In this document: in pieces, positions 40,590-53,339 of the stretch | How the letters are laid out: every line of letters begins with the position of its first letter | Numbering within the stretch: the first letter of the stretch is position 1 | Source: Canna indica | Lineage: Eukaryota; Streptophyta; Magnoliopsida; Zingiberales; Cannaceae | DNA length: 64,000 bases | Direction: 5' to 3' | NCBI GenBank assembly: GCA_034359265.1 | Contig: CP136890.1 | Span: forward strand, 43,684,501 to 43,748,500 | The notes under the pieces: model-generated | Told to the model about the DNA's origin: nothing | What the model saw: only the letters and a program-made list of their open reading frames with translations | The model's database searches: none | Position numbers and translations under genes: made by a program

Positions 40590-41466
40590 AAAAGGCGCAG
40601 CGGTCGTGGGCGATCGATCGGTCGGTCGATCGACCGATATGCGACCAAACGGCGAAAATGACTAGTTTTCCGCCTGTTGACGCGCAGTTTCCATTGCAGG
40701 GTTATAAATACCCAAACCCAGCCTTCCTTAAACAACTTTTGATCACTCCAAAACCCCATTGAGCCATCCTTGATCAAATCCAAAGCCTTCATTGAGTTAA
40801 TCTTGTGAAAACCCTAGCTTGAACCTATTATCTCCTTGATTAAGCCTTCATTTCATTGTTTCATCATCAAAGGCATCAAGAGGAAGCTAGGAAACTTTGT
40901 TTGGAGCTAAGTATTTTATTGTTTGATTTATTGCTCCATTTAGTGTTGTATTTTCTTATTTATTTCTTTGTATTTAAACTTGTAAGAAGACCTAGTGTTA
41001 GGTCTTGTGATTGAGTGGTATCATTGATGTAGAAGGAGTAAAGCCACTTGTGTAAACATAGTTTACTAGGATTAGTTGAGTTGTCCCTTAGGTTGAGGTG
41101 GAAGAGTGCTTTCGGTAAGAAAGCGGAGACTTTCGGGTGTGGAAGTGTCTTAGGTCGAGAGTGAGACTCTTCGAGTCAAAGTCCTATGTGTAAGGGAAAC
41201 ATCATTAATATAGTAAAACTAAGTTTGAAAATCCTAAGCGGGGTGCTTAGGTAGTGGAGTAGGCATTGGGGCCGAACCACTATAAATTCTTGTGTTTGCA
41301 TTGGTATTTTGTTTGCCTTTATTGCTTTATCATTTATCACTTCCGCATTTTAGTTGATAAATTGTAATTTGCCTAAATACTTTAAGAAACATTTAAAACT
41401 GGATTTAGGCAACAAGAATTAGTAAACACACTATTCACCCCCCTCTAGTGTGGCCATTTCACCCAA
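40590..41466 (+). repeat. SIRE/Maximus-like LTR, 5' limit unclear
   Basis: This is the reverse orientation of the LTR at 8573. It has a cluster of cgatcgatcggtcgg motifs, a TATA box ttataaatacc (40702-40712), aggcatcaagaggaagct, ggtgcttaggtagtgg, and a 3' terminus ctctagtgtggccatttcac ending CCAACA at 41466. No primer site follows, so it is a solo or truncated LTR. At its right edge it abuts Copia reverse-transcriptase sequence directly. Confidence 0.78.
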
Positions 41467-42213
41467 CATAGGCAAGGTGTTTAGTGGGAGTATAGTCATA
41501 TTGTATGACATACTTGTGGGAAAAGCGTTCTCATGCTCCAGTTATTTCCCATACTGATTCTCCGTGGTATATCTGGGAAAGGCCTCCTGTATGCTTGACA
41601 TTAGGATCTATGTGAACAGGTCTGAAGGGATGTCTGGTTTAACCTAGCCCATGTATATATGTTGATACAGTGCTAAAAGAGTTTTAGCATCTATGGCGGT
41701 AAAAGAGGTTACTTGTCTAAGAGTCATTGCATCAGTCTTTCTAAGATGATGTCTACTAAGACACCTGAGGAGAGACAAAAGATGAGCATGATCTTTTATG
41801 CTTCGACAGTGGGATCCATCATACGATGCTTTGCACTTGGCTTGGTATTGCTTATACCTTAGAGATATCTAGCATATTTCGAACAAAACCATGGACTATA
41901 GCTTTGAAAAGCACTGGATAACTCTCTCAAGTACTTAAGAAGGATGAGAGACATTTTATACGACAATGAAACCATATGATGGTATGAGGATACATTTAAT
42001 GGTGGTACGTAAGCAGGAAAATGTTCCTAGCTGGGTACTGTAATTGGTAAGGTGACTAAGGCTTTGTGCTTTGCTACTTACTCTGTCGCTTAGGATAGCA
42101 TTAGATAAAGGAGTTTATCATTCATTGGGAGTTGTTCTTGAGGTTGCCAGTTCAACACCAGTATTGTATGACAATACTAGGACTGTTGCTCAAAGTTAAG
42201 GAACTAAGATCCC
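41467..42213 (+). pseudogene. Copia reverse transcriptase/RNase H remnant
   Basis: Plus-strand frames give, in order, a decayed IRIYVNRSEGMSGL and PMYI-DTVLKEF, then MSKTPEERQKMSMIFYAST followed by VGSI, matching Copia pol (SKTPEERxxMSxIPYASAVGS). RNase H-like LRRMRDILY, then a decayed DNTRTVAQ and EPRSH-like region, follow to about 42210. Stops and frame changes are frequent. It resembles the element at 55120-55983, which preserves a neighbouring part of the same gene. Confidence 0.78.
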
Positions 42214-42600
42214 GTGAAGATCATTGCTTTTCTTAAAAGCAAAATGCGAAAAAATCCTGGAAGAAAATTTTGGAGATGTGGACATTGGCAGGTAGGGGTA
42301 CTTACTTACCATTTTTTTTGTAGATATTGTGTACTTACTTCACTTACCTTGCCTTTTTTTTGTAGAGCAATGTCAGTGTATATTTTGTTTGGCAAGACTC
42401 TGAATTTTCAAAAGGAGGATAGTTGATTATATGACATCAAATAAAGAATATTGAAGCTATTCAACGAAAGATGTATTAACTTGAAGAGAAGATCCACCTA
42501 CTAGAGCACAAATATGAACATTTAAAGTCACATAATAAGAGAATGAAGATTTATATTTGGGTTATTGTTTGTGCTTGGATTGTGTTTGGATGGTGCAAGT
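42214..42600 (+). pseudogene. GRF-type zinc-finger reading frame, 5' truncated
   Basis: The plus strand encodes MRKNPGRKFWRCGHWQ, the NPGRxFxxC core of a GRF zinc finger. After a probable small intron (GTAGGG at 42292, acceptor ttttttttgtag at 42365) it continues with YFVWQDSEFSKGG. A short coiled coil (EAIQRKMYxLEEKIHLLEHKY) and a hydrophobic tail IYIWVIVCAWIVFGW then follow. This GRF, coil, membrane-anchor order is common among small plant GRF proteins. The usual N-terminal cysteine half is missing, apparently replaced by Copia sequence, and there are stops after GG. It faces the MULE transposase and may have been carried by that element. Confidence 0.6.
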
Positions 42601-43263
42601 AATGTTAGGAACTTCAGTTGAAATTGATTAATGTTTAATTATGTGTATGTATTAATATTGTGTATGGATTAATGTTTAATTATGTGTATGGATCAATATG
42701 TATGGATTAATATTTAATTATGTGTATAGATCAATGTGTAATAGGTGTATGACAAATGGATCAATGTTGTGTATGAATTAGGTGTATAGCATCAAATTGT
42801 ATACACTTGTGAATGTGTATACTAAATGGAGCACAAAAATGCATCAAATTGTATCCTAAACTCTTGTGAATGTATCAATTCTAGCCAACTTAAATCATTT
42901 TGCCAGGAAAATTTGAACAAAGTGTACCTTAAAAGTTAGCCTCACTGAACATATATCCTTTTCATTAACATACCACACATAGTATAGCATCACTGAACAT
43001 ATATCATTTGCATTAAAATACTGAACATATATAGTATAACATCACTGAACATAGACTGAACTATATTGAACACACATTGAACATACATAGTATGCTTTAC
43101 TAGATGCTATACTACTCTGAAACACTGAACTATACTGAACATACATAGTATTTCACTGAACATAAATCTTATCAACAGAGTATACATCCACTGAACATAA
43201 ACTGAAACACTGAAACACTGAAATAGTAAAACAAAATATAAAATCAGTATATCCACATCCAAA
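42601..43263. repeat. Short tandem and scattered AT-rich repeats
   Basis: 42640-42760 holds four to five imperfect copies of ttaattatgtgtatggatt. 42940-43200 holds many copies of actgaacat, often actgaacatatat. The last bases before the CACTA (aatcagtatatccacatcc) match the minisatellite that resumes at 49360. Confidence 0.75.
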
Positions 43264-43669
43264 CACTACAACAATAATCATCATTAATAGCATTCCATCA
43301 ACGCTATTATAAGTAGTGTATAACATTAAACAAAACGCTATCAAATCGCACACTATCTTATGTAGGGAGGTTACAATAGCATTTCAGAAATGCAATTGCA
43401 AATGCTATATTAATATTATTTTATAACATATTTTGTCAGTTATGATTAGTTTATTATCGCATTCATAACCTGCTATTACTTATCCCTACAATAGCATAAC
43501 TAGATTGTTACCGTATATATTTATATAGCATTTGGAAATCGTTATTGTATACTATTGTTATAGCATGCTTGACATGCTATTATTTGTTTTTACAATAACA
43601 GTATTGTTTAGTTATCATATATACTTATATAGCTTTTGCAAATCGTGATCTGTCACTAAAGAGAGCATT

Positions 43670-44889
43670 TTAAAGCTGTCATACAAAAGTAGGCATATTC
43701 ATAAAAGTAGATTATGAGCTTATCAACAAACTACTAAAATCAAGAACATTACGTAAATCAATATATAAAGAACATTTTTATATTAAATAAAAAGTACATT
43801 ACATAAATCCAAACTACTAAAATATAACATTATCTGAACTTAGTCAATATCCATAAAAGTAGATTAAATATTAAGTGTATACAATAGCTAGCTTGTTATG
43901 GTTAACAAAAGTAGATTGTATTGTCTTCTAAAACAAAAGTAGCTTGCTTATTATAAAATCTTCCTACAAATGTGCTTCCAAGTGTTCTCACCCTTTAAGT
44001 TTCAATTCCAGAACTGCATAAGAAAAAAAAAATTGTTTTATTAGTGTCATTGTTTCACAAATTTAGAAAATAATTGCTGCAAGTAAATTTATACAAGTAT
44101 GTCGGACTTGGATGCATGTACTTATTAAGAGAGTTGACTTATCAAGGATGATGAGACTAGTCAGTAGCCTATTTTAGTTTCACCATGATCAATATCTATA
44201 ATGATCTCAAAATGGAGTAAAGAGAAGACCAGTTCTATGTACAGAACATTCATTTGGAGATAGCAATAAAGAGAGGTACATATCAAAATAAATATATGCA
44301 GAACGAAATCAAGCCCAAACCAAGATAAGAAAAAGAACTAATTAAAGAATTAGTTCTTTCTCTAGAACACTGGTTATCAGTTTCTCAACTCATGATCTAA
44401 ATGCCAACTTTTTCATTCAAACAAGGAAAAAGTTCGCACATTTCAATAAAACAAAAAACTTAGTTGTACTAACTTGATTAAGAGAAACTCCATATATTAA
44501 GTGTCATAGTTCTTTATGATGCCAACCCAGCAACAAAAAAAGATTCTAGTTCTTTGGTTAGATTTAATGCTAGCCCTAGAAAAAATCAAATGGATAATAA
44601 ATCTAAAAACAAAGGGAAAGCTATCAAATTTAGAACTCCACGACTCATTGATTATCTAACATATTGTATACATCGATGCATATAAATGATTGAAAACTGT
44701 GGAAATTCTAAGAAGACAATATGCAATCATAAAAATATACAATTGTGATGCAATCATAACAACTTTGTCTAAAGGCCATGCAACAGTAGATCCTACAACA
44801 TCTTCAAGGCAGCTCATATCGGATGTAGGTCCCTATAAAAATTTGAGCTATACAATTACCAACATTTAAGCTATAACCATCAGACACCT
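43670..44889. other. 3' untranslated part of the CACTA element
   Basis: AT-rich sequence lies between tnp2 and the left subterminal repeats. No tnp1-like gene or captured host gene is recognised. Confidence 0.5.
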
Positions 44890-46599
44890 TCAAATCATAT
44901 AGGACTTTGCAAATTTTTTCTTCTCAAACCTAGTTAATGTATGAGGTGCTGGAGGAAGGTATGTTCTAGTCCCTCGTGGTTCAGGATACAAGTCTGGTCT
45001 AATGCCAATTTCTTCCAAGTCTTTCTGTGCATTCAATCCATCCTTGGATTTGCCATCTATATCTAAAAGTGTACCGATGATATTTTCACATATATTCTTT
45101 TCAATATGCATTACGTCCAAATTGTGACGCAATGACAATACATATAAGAAAACATGATAAAAGATTGATCTTTTTTCCACATATTCACACTTCCTTGACC
45201 ATTCTTCCGTTTTTTCTGCTTTCTCTTTCCCCACTCATCGACAAAATCTTTTAAATTTTCTAGTATGTTGCTTCCACTTTTGATTCTAGGATTCCTTCCT
45301 TTCTCTTCATGTCCATCAAACCAAGCTCTCTTTTTTTTGGAATGGATGAGATGGCGGAAGGAAACGCCTATGACCCATGTATGTAAATTTCTTACTATGT
45401 TTTAACCAATGTGAATGAGTATGCTCTTCACATAATTAACATGCTTTTTCACCCTTGGTAGTAAATCCAGCAAGATTACCATATGCTGGAAAATCATTGA
45501 TGCCCTCATTCATACACATTCATGCCCTTGGTAGTACATCCATAACAGAATAGCTTTCAATTTAAAGGATGATTTAGTAAACGAGTCATACACATTCATG
45601 CCCTCATTCCAGAGATATTGCAAATCATCTATAAGTGGTTGCAGATATATGCCAACGTCATTTCTAGGTTGTTTAGGACTTGGAATCAATACTGTCAAAA
45701 GAATATTTTCTTTTTTCATGCATAACCATGGAGGCAAGTTATATATAACTAACATAACTGGGCAGCAACTATATTTGGAGCTTTGAATGCTAAAAGGATT
45801 AAATCCATCAGTAGCAAGTCCAAGCCTTAAATTGCGTGGATCCATGGAAAACTCAGGCCACTTTTTATCAATTAGCTCCCAAGACAATGAATCAACATGA
45901 TGATGCATCTTTCCATCAGTACTTTTATGAGTAGAATGCCAAACTAATACTTCAACCATATTTGGTGACCTGAACATCCTATTAAACCTTGTTTGAATAG
46001 GAAAGTACCTCAATACTTTCGCAGGTATACCAATACGAACATCTTTTGTTCTTTCATCCACTTTCCACCTTGAAGAACCACATGTAGGACAATTCTCTAA
46101 TGATTCTTTCTACTTTCTAAACAAAGAACAACCTTTGACACATGCATGAATTTTTTGACAACCTAAATCAATTTTTTTTAATCATTTTTTTCACCTCATT
46201 AATGGACTTGAGAAGTACATTATTGATGGGTAACATATCATGTAAAATTTCTAAAAGTTCATTGAAGCATTTGTTGGACCATCCATTCGCAGTTTTAACC
46301 TTGTATAATGCTACAGCAGATGATAATTTTGTATACTTTGTACAACTAACATACAAAGGGGTTTGAGCATCCTCTAATTCTCCATCAAACTCCTGATTAT
46401 TTGTTTTAGTAAGAGGCTCCATAAAATTTTCATCACTCAGATTTGCAGCCCTATATAAGTTATATGTATTAGAGAACTCCATATCTTCAATATTATCACT
46501 ATCAATTAGTTCTCCATGATGAAACCACTTCGTATATGTAGGATCCATTCCCCTTATGATTAGATGCTCATGAACAGTTTCTAAACTATGATGCCTCAA
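44890..46599 (-). pseudogene. CACTA tnp2 (Transposase_21) remnant
   Basis: Three frames in order resemble the En/Spm tnp2 transposase. 46599-46168 carries the N-terminal MDPTYTKWFHHGE and the segment preceding the catalytic domain, including TPLYVSCTKYTKLSSAVALY. 46061-45510 carries the catalytic core, with a decayed RYFPIQTRFNRMFRS, WPEFSMDPRNLRLGLATDG, FNPFS, NLPPWLCMKKENI and LIPSPKQPRNDVGIYLQPL. 45234-44890 carries LDVMHIEKNICENIIGTLLDI, then GKSKDGLNA and RTYLPPAPHTLTRFEKK. The frames are separated by stops and short gaps. The C-terminal DUF4218 region is missing. The protein would normally cut the CACTA ends in the nucleus. Confidence 0.9.
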
Positions 46600-49290
46600 G
46601 TTTTTACAATATTTACAAGGACACTAAATTACTCCTAAATTTTTTGTAATTGTATCAACCATTGTAATAAACTTCAATGCTTCTTGAACATATTCCTCTG
46701 ATGCTCTACCAATTTAAACAAAATAAATAAACTCAGATAACTATCTATAACTACAAAAAAAAACAAAATTGACAAACCTAAATCAAAGTACCTGCTAAAA
46801 TGGACCCAACTTTTTTCCATCTTAGATATTTTCCTCTGTCTTTAAATGTTTGTTGCTTTCGCTTTTCTATTTTAAATCGAAGTACATACTATACTCTTTC
46901 TCTGTTGGTAATTCAAATACCTATGTGGCAGAAAAAAATTAATATTTTGATTTAGTAGCATAACAAGTGAGGTGGGATGACATATGTCTATGTATCATGA
47001 TAATGTTAAACCAAATTAAAACAATACGCAAACAACGGTTAAACCACACTTGCATAAGAAAATTTAAAAATATTATGTATTATTGGAATATAATGAAATA
47101 AGCAAATAAAATATGCATTCAGGATTTGAAATCACATGTGTCTTTGATATGAGGTCTCTCTCATGGCTCTTATTATGTAGGGCAAATGGCTGAAATATAA
47201 AAAAGGAGAGTTATGACCATGTCATATATATAATAAGTGAATGCATGCATGCATATTGTTCTATGTATATATTCCAAAAGACAAATGAGCAGTAAATAAT
47301 GTGAGAGCAATTGACCTTTAATGTAATGTAGCCTCCTAAAAAGAAAAGCCATTGCATCATTGTATGAGTATAAAGTGCAAAAGCGATTGTATCACTCGAC
47401 ATGTGCTTGTACAAATGTGTCCTTTTATTTTGCTACTATTAATTCAGAGTTTACTTAGAGCATTCAACATTATCAATCAAAACTTTGAAAAGATGCATAT
47501 GCCATTGTCTCATTTTCTGAAAAAAACAAAAATAAAAAAGAATCATCCAATTTACAAAAAATCTTAATAAAATAAAAATAAACCATAATATGATATGATA
47601 GAATAGCAGATGAAAGAGAGACTTGAATACAATTATTTATGCAGAGTACATCGGATATAACATCAAGCAAGTAAATAGGAACCGAAAGAAATTTAAGAGG
47701 AAATAAAATAAAATGATTTTCTAATCACATATGCCTAATGCCCCTATATACCCAATAACTCTACATACACCTAATACTCTTAACAATTATCACTTGTTTT
47801 GTTCATGGTGGTGCTATAATTGCTTGCCTACCCCTATTACAGATTCTGGTTACTTCCATATTGTATGACTTTAGGTGAGCTTTCGAAGAACAATAATAAT
47901 AATTGATAAGATTTAATAATCAAAGGAGGATGATTGAGAGAAATTTTAAGAAGATTGTTTCAAATATTTTGATATAAACTAATTAACTTGTTATCAGTAC
48001 CACGTGTGAAGCACAAAGTAAGCATTATCAGTTTAAACCATTAAATTGAACTGAACCAAACTATAAAAGTTACACTTTACAACCAAGGAAGCACGCTTTT
48101 AATTAGAATATGCACAGAATAAGCAAGCTTTTAGAACTGAACCAAACTGTAAAAGTTACACTTTACAGAATATGCATTATCAGAATATTTTAAAAGTTAG
48201 CAAGCTTTTAAATACTGAATAACTCTATTCTATACTTTCTAAAACTACTTACACTTTACAACCAAGGAAGAAGGCTTCTAATCAAAAATAGAGATTTAAG
48301 TGAAAACCTTAAAAGTCCAGTGCAGCAAAACAACATATATTTCATAACTCGGGTCAAAAATATTGAATCTTAGGTCAAACATCTGCAGGGGGTAGAGTAT
48401 TTAAAGGATAGCACTACCTAGCTCACAGTTGAAAGAGGGGAAATCCTAGAAATAACATAAGTTCCAACGGTAGGCTTCTATCAGATTATAGAAAGAAATA
48501 GCATCAAGAGATTAATAAATATATTTCAATCAAGAAAAAAAAACACAGATTTTAATAAGCATCAATACATCGCACTGGAGCAGTACTTTAAAAAAAGAAG
48601 AGAGAACAAAATTTAGAACCTACAGAGGTCCAAATAAACTACACGGTGACAATCAAGAAGAAAGAAAGAGGGGAAAAGGGAAGGGAAAGGGGCAAACCTA
48701 TAGAGGTCTATTGGCCTTCGTCTTGGTCGTCGCCGATCACTATTGAGGTGGAGATATACTTTTCTAGGGTTTTCCTAGAAAAAAAAACTAATTTAGAGAA
48801 AGATCGACCAAAATAGATTGTTTTTTGTAGATAGCAGAGAAAGATCAACCAAAATAAGGACGGAGGAAGAAGACGCACTAGAGATCAGATTGTTTTTTGT
48901 CGATCAAAGTATCAGAAGGGTGGACTCAAGGGAACGAAGGGGAAGTGTGTACCGGCGATTAGCGAGTAGCGTTCATGCACGGAGATCAACAGCGAATAAC
49001 GATCAGAGAGTGGATGAAGGAAGAAGACACATTGGAGATCAGATTGTTCGTGGGCTTTGGGGCGATCTGCGAGTAGTGTTCACGCGCCAGCGATCAGCGA
49101 GCGGACTCTCGGCGGCGGGCTCTGGGAAGAGGAAAAGGGGTTGACGCGGGGTGAGGTTTTTTGTCGGGGGTGAGGGAAAAGAAGGGGGGACAGGGGAAAA
49201 GAAGGGGGGACAAGGGAAAAGAAGGGGGGATCGGGTTTATTTTGTCGATGGGAAAAAAGGTGGGAATTAGCCCGCACGATGAAATTTCAG
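46600..49290. other. 5' region of the CACTA element
   Basis: Promoter-side sequence of the element: AT-rich, with repeated phrases such as aaagttacactttaca near 48065 and 48150. It has a GC-richer end (48650-49260) holding three copies of aaaagaaggggggacaggg. No exon upstream of tnp2 could be named. Confidence 0.5.
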
Positions 49291-49359
49291 CATGTTAACG
49301 ATAGCATTTTGTTAGAATGCTATCGTTAAAAGCTATAAAAAAGCCTAAATGTTGTAGTG

Positions 49360-49555
49360 AAAAAATATCCAAATCAGTATACATCCAGTATATATCCAGT
49401 CTATCCACATCCAAAAAAATATCCAAAACCATTATACATCCAAACCAAAATACATCCAAATACATCCAGTATATATCCAGTCTATCCACATCCAAAAAAT
49501 ATCCAAAACCAGTATACATCCAAACCAAAATACATCCAAATACATCCTGTGATGC
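49360..49555. repeat. Minisatellite of tatccag/catccaaa units
   Basis: A unit of about 80 bp (catccagtatatatccagtc, then catccaaaaaaatatcc, then aaaccaaaatacatcc) is repeated about 2.3 times, itself built from about 10-bp subunits. The same motif ends immediately left of the CACTA at 43263, so the CACTA landed inside this array. Confidence 0.88.
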
Positions 49556-49856
49556 TTTGAAATCAGTAGTCTGTGATGCTAATCGTGTGATGCTTGGAAA
49601 TCAGAAGTCTGTGATGCTTGGAAATCAGTAAAGATAACTTCTTGATGATCACTCTATTGTCTTGTTGATGATGAGTAAATAGCTAATCCACTTTGAGGCA
49701 TCTGTCACATGAAACCACATATAGTTAAATGACCAATATAAAATGAAGATGAAAATTAAGATAGTCAAATCATACTCTAAAGTAAGTGTTGACAGTTTCT
49801 TCACCAACATAAACCCCAAAACTTTGTAATGCAATTGATCTTTCTCTAAAAAGTAC

Positions 49857-49945
49857 CTACATAATGAAACTTACATTATGAAACTTACATAATGAAACTT
49901 GCATTATGAAACTTATATTATGAAACATACATAATGAAACTTACC
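49857..49945. repeat. 16-bp tandem repeat
   Basis: About five copies of cataatgaaacttaca and its variant cattatgaaacttaca lie just downstream of the MULE transposase C-terminal exon. Confidence 0.88.
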
Positions 49946-49949
49946 GCTA

Positions 49950-52450
49950 TTTTTTCTCTACTAGTTGAGGGTCCAACTGTTCTACCCTTACCTCTACCTC
50001 TACCTCTACCTCTATCTCTACTTCTACCCCTGCCTCTCCCTCTGGTAGATGGTCCTGATGTAGATGGTCTTTCTTGTCCCTACAAAAGTGCAATATGGGA
50101 TGGGCATATCTATCAAATTATCATAATAAAAGTGCAATATAGGATGTCAAAGCTTACTGACCTCCTTCTATTATGACCTTGCTGAAAACATAGTGTACAA
50201 GTGATTTTGGAACCTTGCCTAGAGTAGTTTGTACTTTGGATGGTTTCCTCATTTATTTCTCTTCTTCTTACTTTCTTTGGCTTACCAGGCATTTTCTTTA
50301 CAATAGGTGGCAAAACAGGAAGGCCCTCCACATTTGGCCAAACCTCTTTCCCCCTCAATGGCTCTATAAAATGTGCATATGTTTTCAAATAAGTCTCTCT
50401 CTTATAAAAATCACTTACATATTTATTAGGATCATCCTTCATCCATGCAATGCATGAAATGACATGCTTACAAGGTATGCCACATAGATTCCAGCTCCGA
50501 CAAGAACAACTTTGATTGGAAAGATTGACAACATGGACCTTGTCCAAACATTAAACCTCAAACTTCATGCCCCGGGTGGTGTAACCATGCAATACCGGCT
50601 GTCTTCTTTAAATTTCTCAAGCTTCTTCCTTATATTTGGACAAATCTGATCCGTACACTTCAACATTATATCCTTCTTCACAAACATTCTTTGCATTAAT
50701 ATCGCCTTATCTCCTCAAGCATATCCACTATTAGTTTTGATCTTGCTTGTATGATATAACTATTGAAAGTCTCTAATATATTATTTGTAACGTTATCAAA
50801 CTTGCAAACTATGGAGATGTATGCTTGACAAAATTTTTGCATCCCAATTGATATGAATGCTTCATGGGCCTCTAGAGACACAGCTTGCAATTCACCTAAG
50901 ATTCTATTGAGCTCTGGTTCATCCATTGACCTCACTGCTCTCCAAAATAGTGCTTTGTAGTAATGATCGTTAAATCTCTTCTTCCAGTTGGCATACAAAT
51001 GCCGAGCATAATTTCTATGCTCGACAAACTAAACTCACTCTCGTAGTGCATACTCGAGTCCCTACACAATGATAAAATTCAACCCATATTCTTACTTTTT
51101 GTTGATCACTGATAAATGTCCAACCATAGCCTTCGCCAATTTCAAGGTCATCACATAAAGTTCCTAAGAACCACCTCCATGAATTAAAATTCTTTCCTTC
51201 AACAACTGCCCAAGCAATTGGGAACATCTGGTTGTTCCCATCTGTACCAATCGTAGAAAGTAACTGCCCACCTAAAAATGTTTTTAAGAAACATCCATCC
51301 AATCCAATGACAGGTCGACAACCATCCAAAATTTCTCTTTTCAGCGATTCAAACCTAATGTAAAGTCTTTTAAAAATTGGTGGTGCACCAGTAAACTCTC
51401 TATCACAAACAATAGAGAATGTATTTCTAGGGTTGACCTTTCGAAGTTCAGCTAAATAGGGACCCAACAATGCATAGTGGTCCTCCAGAGAACCACAAAG
51501 TCTTTCCAAGACTGCTGATCTTACTCTGTAACATTTAGCTCTAGACAAGGGGATGAAAAATTTGGATTGAAAATCCGCTGCCATTTGTTTGACATCCCAA
51601 TTTGGATTTCTTCTAAATGTATCCATGTAATAATTTACCAACCACTCTGTTGTTGCTTGTCTATTTCTCATGCTTCTAGAACACCTATGTTTACCAATGT
51701 AAGTCTTCACAATGAATGTGTCTTCATGTTGCTTATAACTATCATAGATCTTCCATGGACAATCTTTAACACACTTGGCTTCCATTCTCCCTTTGGAACT
51801 TTGGGACCATCTAATATTGACCCCATTGTGCAAGACATAGGACTGTACTGCATCTTTAAATTGTGAAGGTGTCTCAAATTGCATTCCAATTTCAAATATG
51901 ATATCTTGCTGATTACAATTGAGATTGAAAACTTTGTAATGTCTTCTTTTCCTTTTAGGAGCAATACCCAAGGATGCATCACTAGTTTCAGGTGTGATTA
52001 CTTCATCATCATTATCTTCATAATCATTATCATTTTGAGGATGGGCAGATGCATCAGTAGGTTCGGGTGTATGGACTCTTCTTCGAGCTTGAGTACTGTC
52101 AGCTCCAACTTGGACCTGTATTGACAATGATTCATTGAAACTACTTGGAGGAATGTCTGCTCCAAGTTCAACTGTCATAGGTATTGATTCATTTGGTTGA
52201 CTACATGGAGGAATGTCTGCTTCATTGGGTTGACTGCATGGAGGAATGTCTGCTTCATTGGGTTGACTACATGGAGGAATGTCTACTTCATTGGGTTCAC
52301 TAAAGCTGCTAGGGTTCACTATCACAGATTGTTTTTAGATGTTTCTAGCATCTTTGTATTCATCATCATTGGTATCTTCAAACTCACTTGACATTAGTTA
52401 ATCTTCAATTTCACCCATAGGCATAAAATCTGATGACTCCGATGACTCTT
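49950..52450 (-). pseudogene. MULE transposase (MURA/MuDR type), broken
   Basis: In order on the minus strand: four near-identical copies of an 11-residue SQPNEADIPPC-like repeat (about 52290-52170). Then an acidic linker and basic KRKRRHYK, and the DBD_Tnp_Mut domain (QFETPSQFKDAVQSYVLHNG). Then SKGRMEAKCVKDCPWKIYDS and the catalytic MULE region with VIGLDGCFLKTFLGGQLLS and GTDGNNQMFPIAWAVVEGKN. After a probable intron (GTAAGA at about 51096) comes ARHLYANW, then a SWIM finger CSCRSWNLCGIPCKH, a CX2CX4H knuckle start (CTLCFQQGHN), and an RG-rich tail exon (50042-49977). Two in-frame stops precede 52325 and two more follow the intron. The protein would normally bind and cut MULE ends. This copy cannot make it whole. 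Confidence 0.9.
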
Positions 52451-53335
52451 CAGGTTGCATTACCTACCTAGGTTCCATTCACACAAATTGAAACCTATCA
52501 CAACCACTGCTGGAACTACTACTCGAATCATGATGCACATAATCATCATGAACTACTACCCTATCATAACCACTGCTTGTTTTCCCTTCTCAACATCAAG
52601 ATGAAGGGGCTCTTTTTAAGGATGAACATGCTCTTTTTCAGGATGAAATTCACTGCTATCCACTACTTGTTTTCCCTTCTCAACATCAGGAGCAACAAGC
52701 TCTTTTTCAACACTTGAACTACTGCTGGAACTACTGCTGGAGCTACCTTTATCAACAGACTGTTCATCACTTGAGCTACTAATATTAATCTATTAATTCA
52801 AACTTAATCATCATCTTAACAGTAACACTGACAGTAAGATAAATAGTAAGAAAATAGTAAGAAAGCATTAAGATAAATAGTAATCAATATTGATATAACA
52901 GTAAGAAAATAGTAAACCAAAATCAATATCACTAATAGTAATCAATATCACTGTTATTGATATAACAGTAATTGTAAAATTAACTGATATAATCCAAAAT
53001 CCATAAACCCTAACTTACATCAAATCCATAAACCCTAACTTACATCAAATCCATAAACCAATTAAAATCCATTAGGGGAAAGATCTTACCTGTACCGGGG
53101 GAGGCGGCAGAAGAACGCTCTTCCGCACCCGGGTAGAGCATCTTACAACCTGCTTCTGGAGCATGGTTGTATGCGTTGAGGGAATTTCACTTTCCCAAAT
53201 AGAAGACGTCGAAGATGTCGCTGGAGGTGTCGCCGAAAACGAGCGGGATTGCCGGGTTGCACCCTTTGTTGTCGTCGAGAAGTCGGGAGCGGGAGGTGGG
53301 GTAGGGTTTGATTTTTGTTGGGCCAACAAAAGAAT
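52451..53335 (-). other. 5' part of the MULE gene region
   Basis: The minus strand has acidic and serine-rich stretches in the transposase frame (VVVHDDYVHHDSSSSSSSG) broken by stops. Then comes an AT-rich stretch rich in agtaatcaatatcac-type repeats (52800-53060). A GC-richer block follows (53072-53329), whose frames are not recognisable and which is probably the 5' UTR or first exon. Confidence 0.5.
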
Positions 53336-53339
53336 TAGG

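Larger units (their letters stand above)
43264..49359 (-). mobile_element. CACTA element with decayed tnp2 transposase
   Basis: The ends are CACTACAACAATAATC and, inverted, CACTACAACATTTAGGC, flanked by AAA on both sides (43261-43263 and 49360-49362). Subterminal repeats around atagcattt/aaatgctat occur at both ends (43290-43660 and 49290-49340). The minus strand holds a tnp2-type transposase at 46599-44890. The element is 6,096 bp and sits in the minisatellite downstream of the MULE transposase. The broken transposase makes it non-autonomous. Confidence 0.9.

Noticed and set aside
48818..49144. A 108-codon arginine-rich plus-strand frame
   Set aside because: It lies in the 5' leader of the CACTA element opposite its transcription direction and has no family features.
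49360..49555. A CRISPR-like array
   Set aside because: Units are contiguous variants with no unique spacers, in a plant nuclear context.
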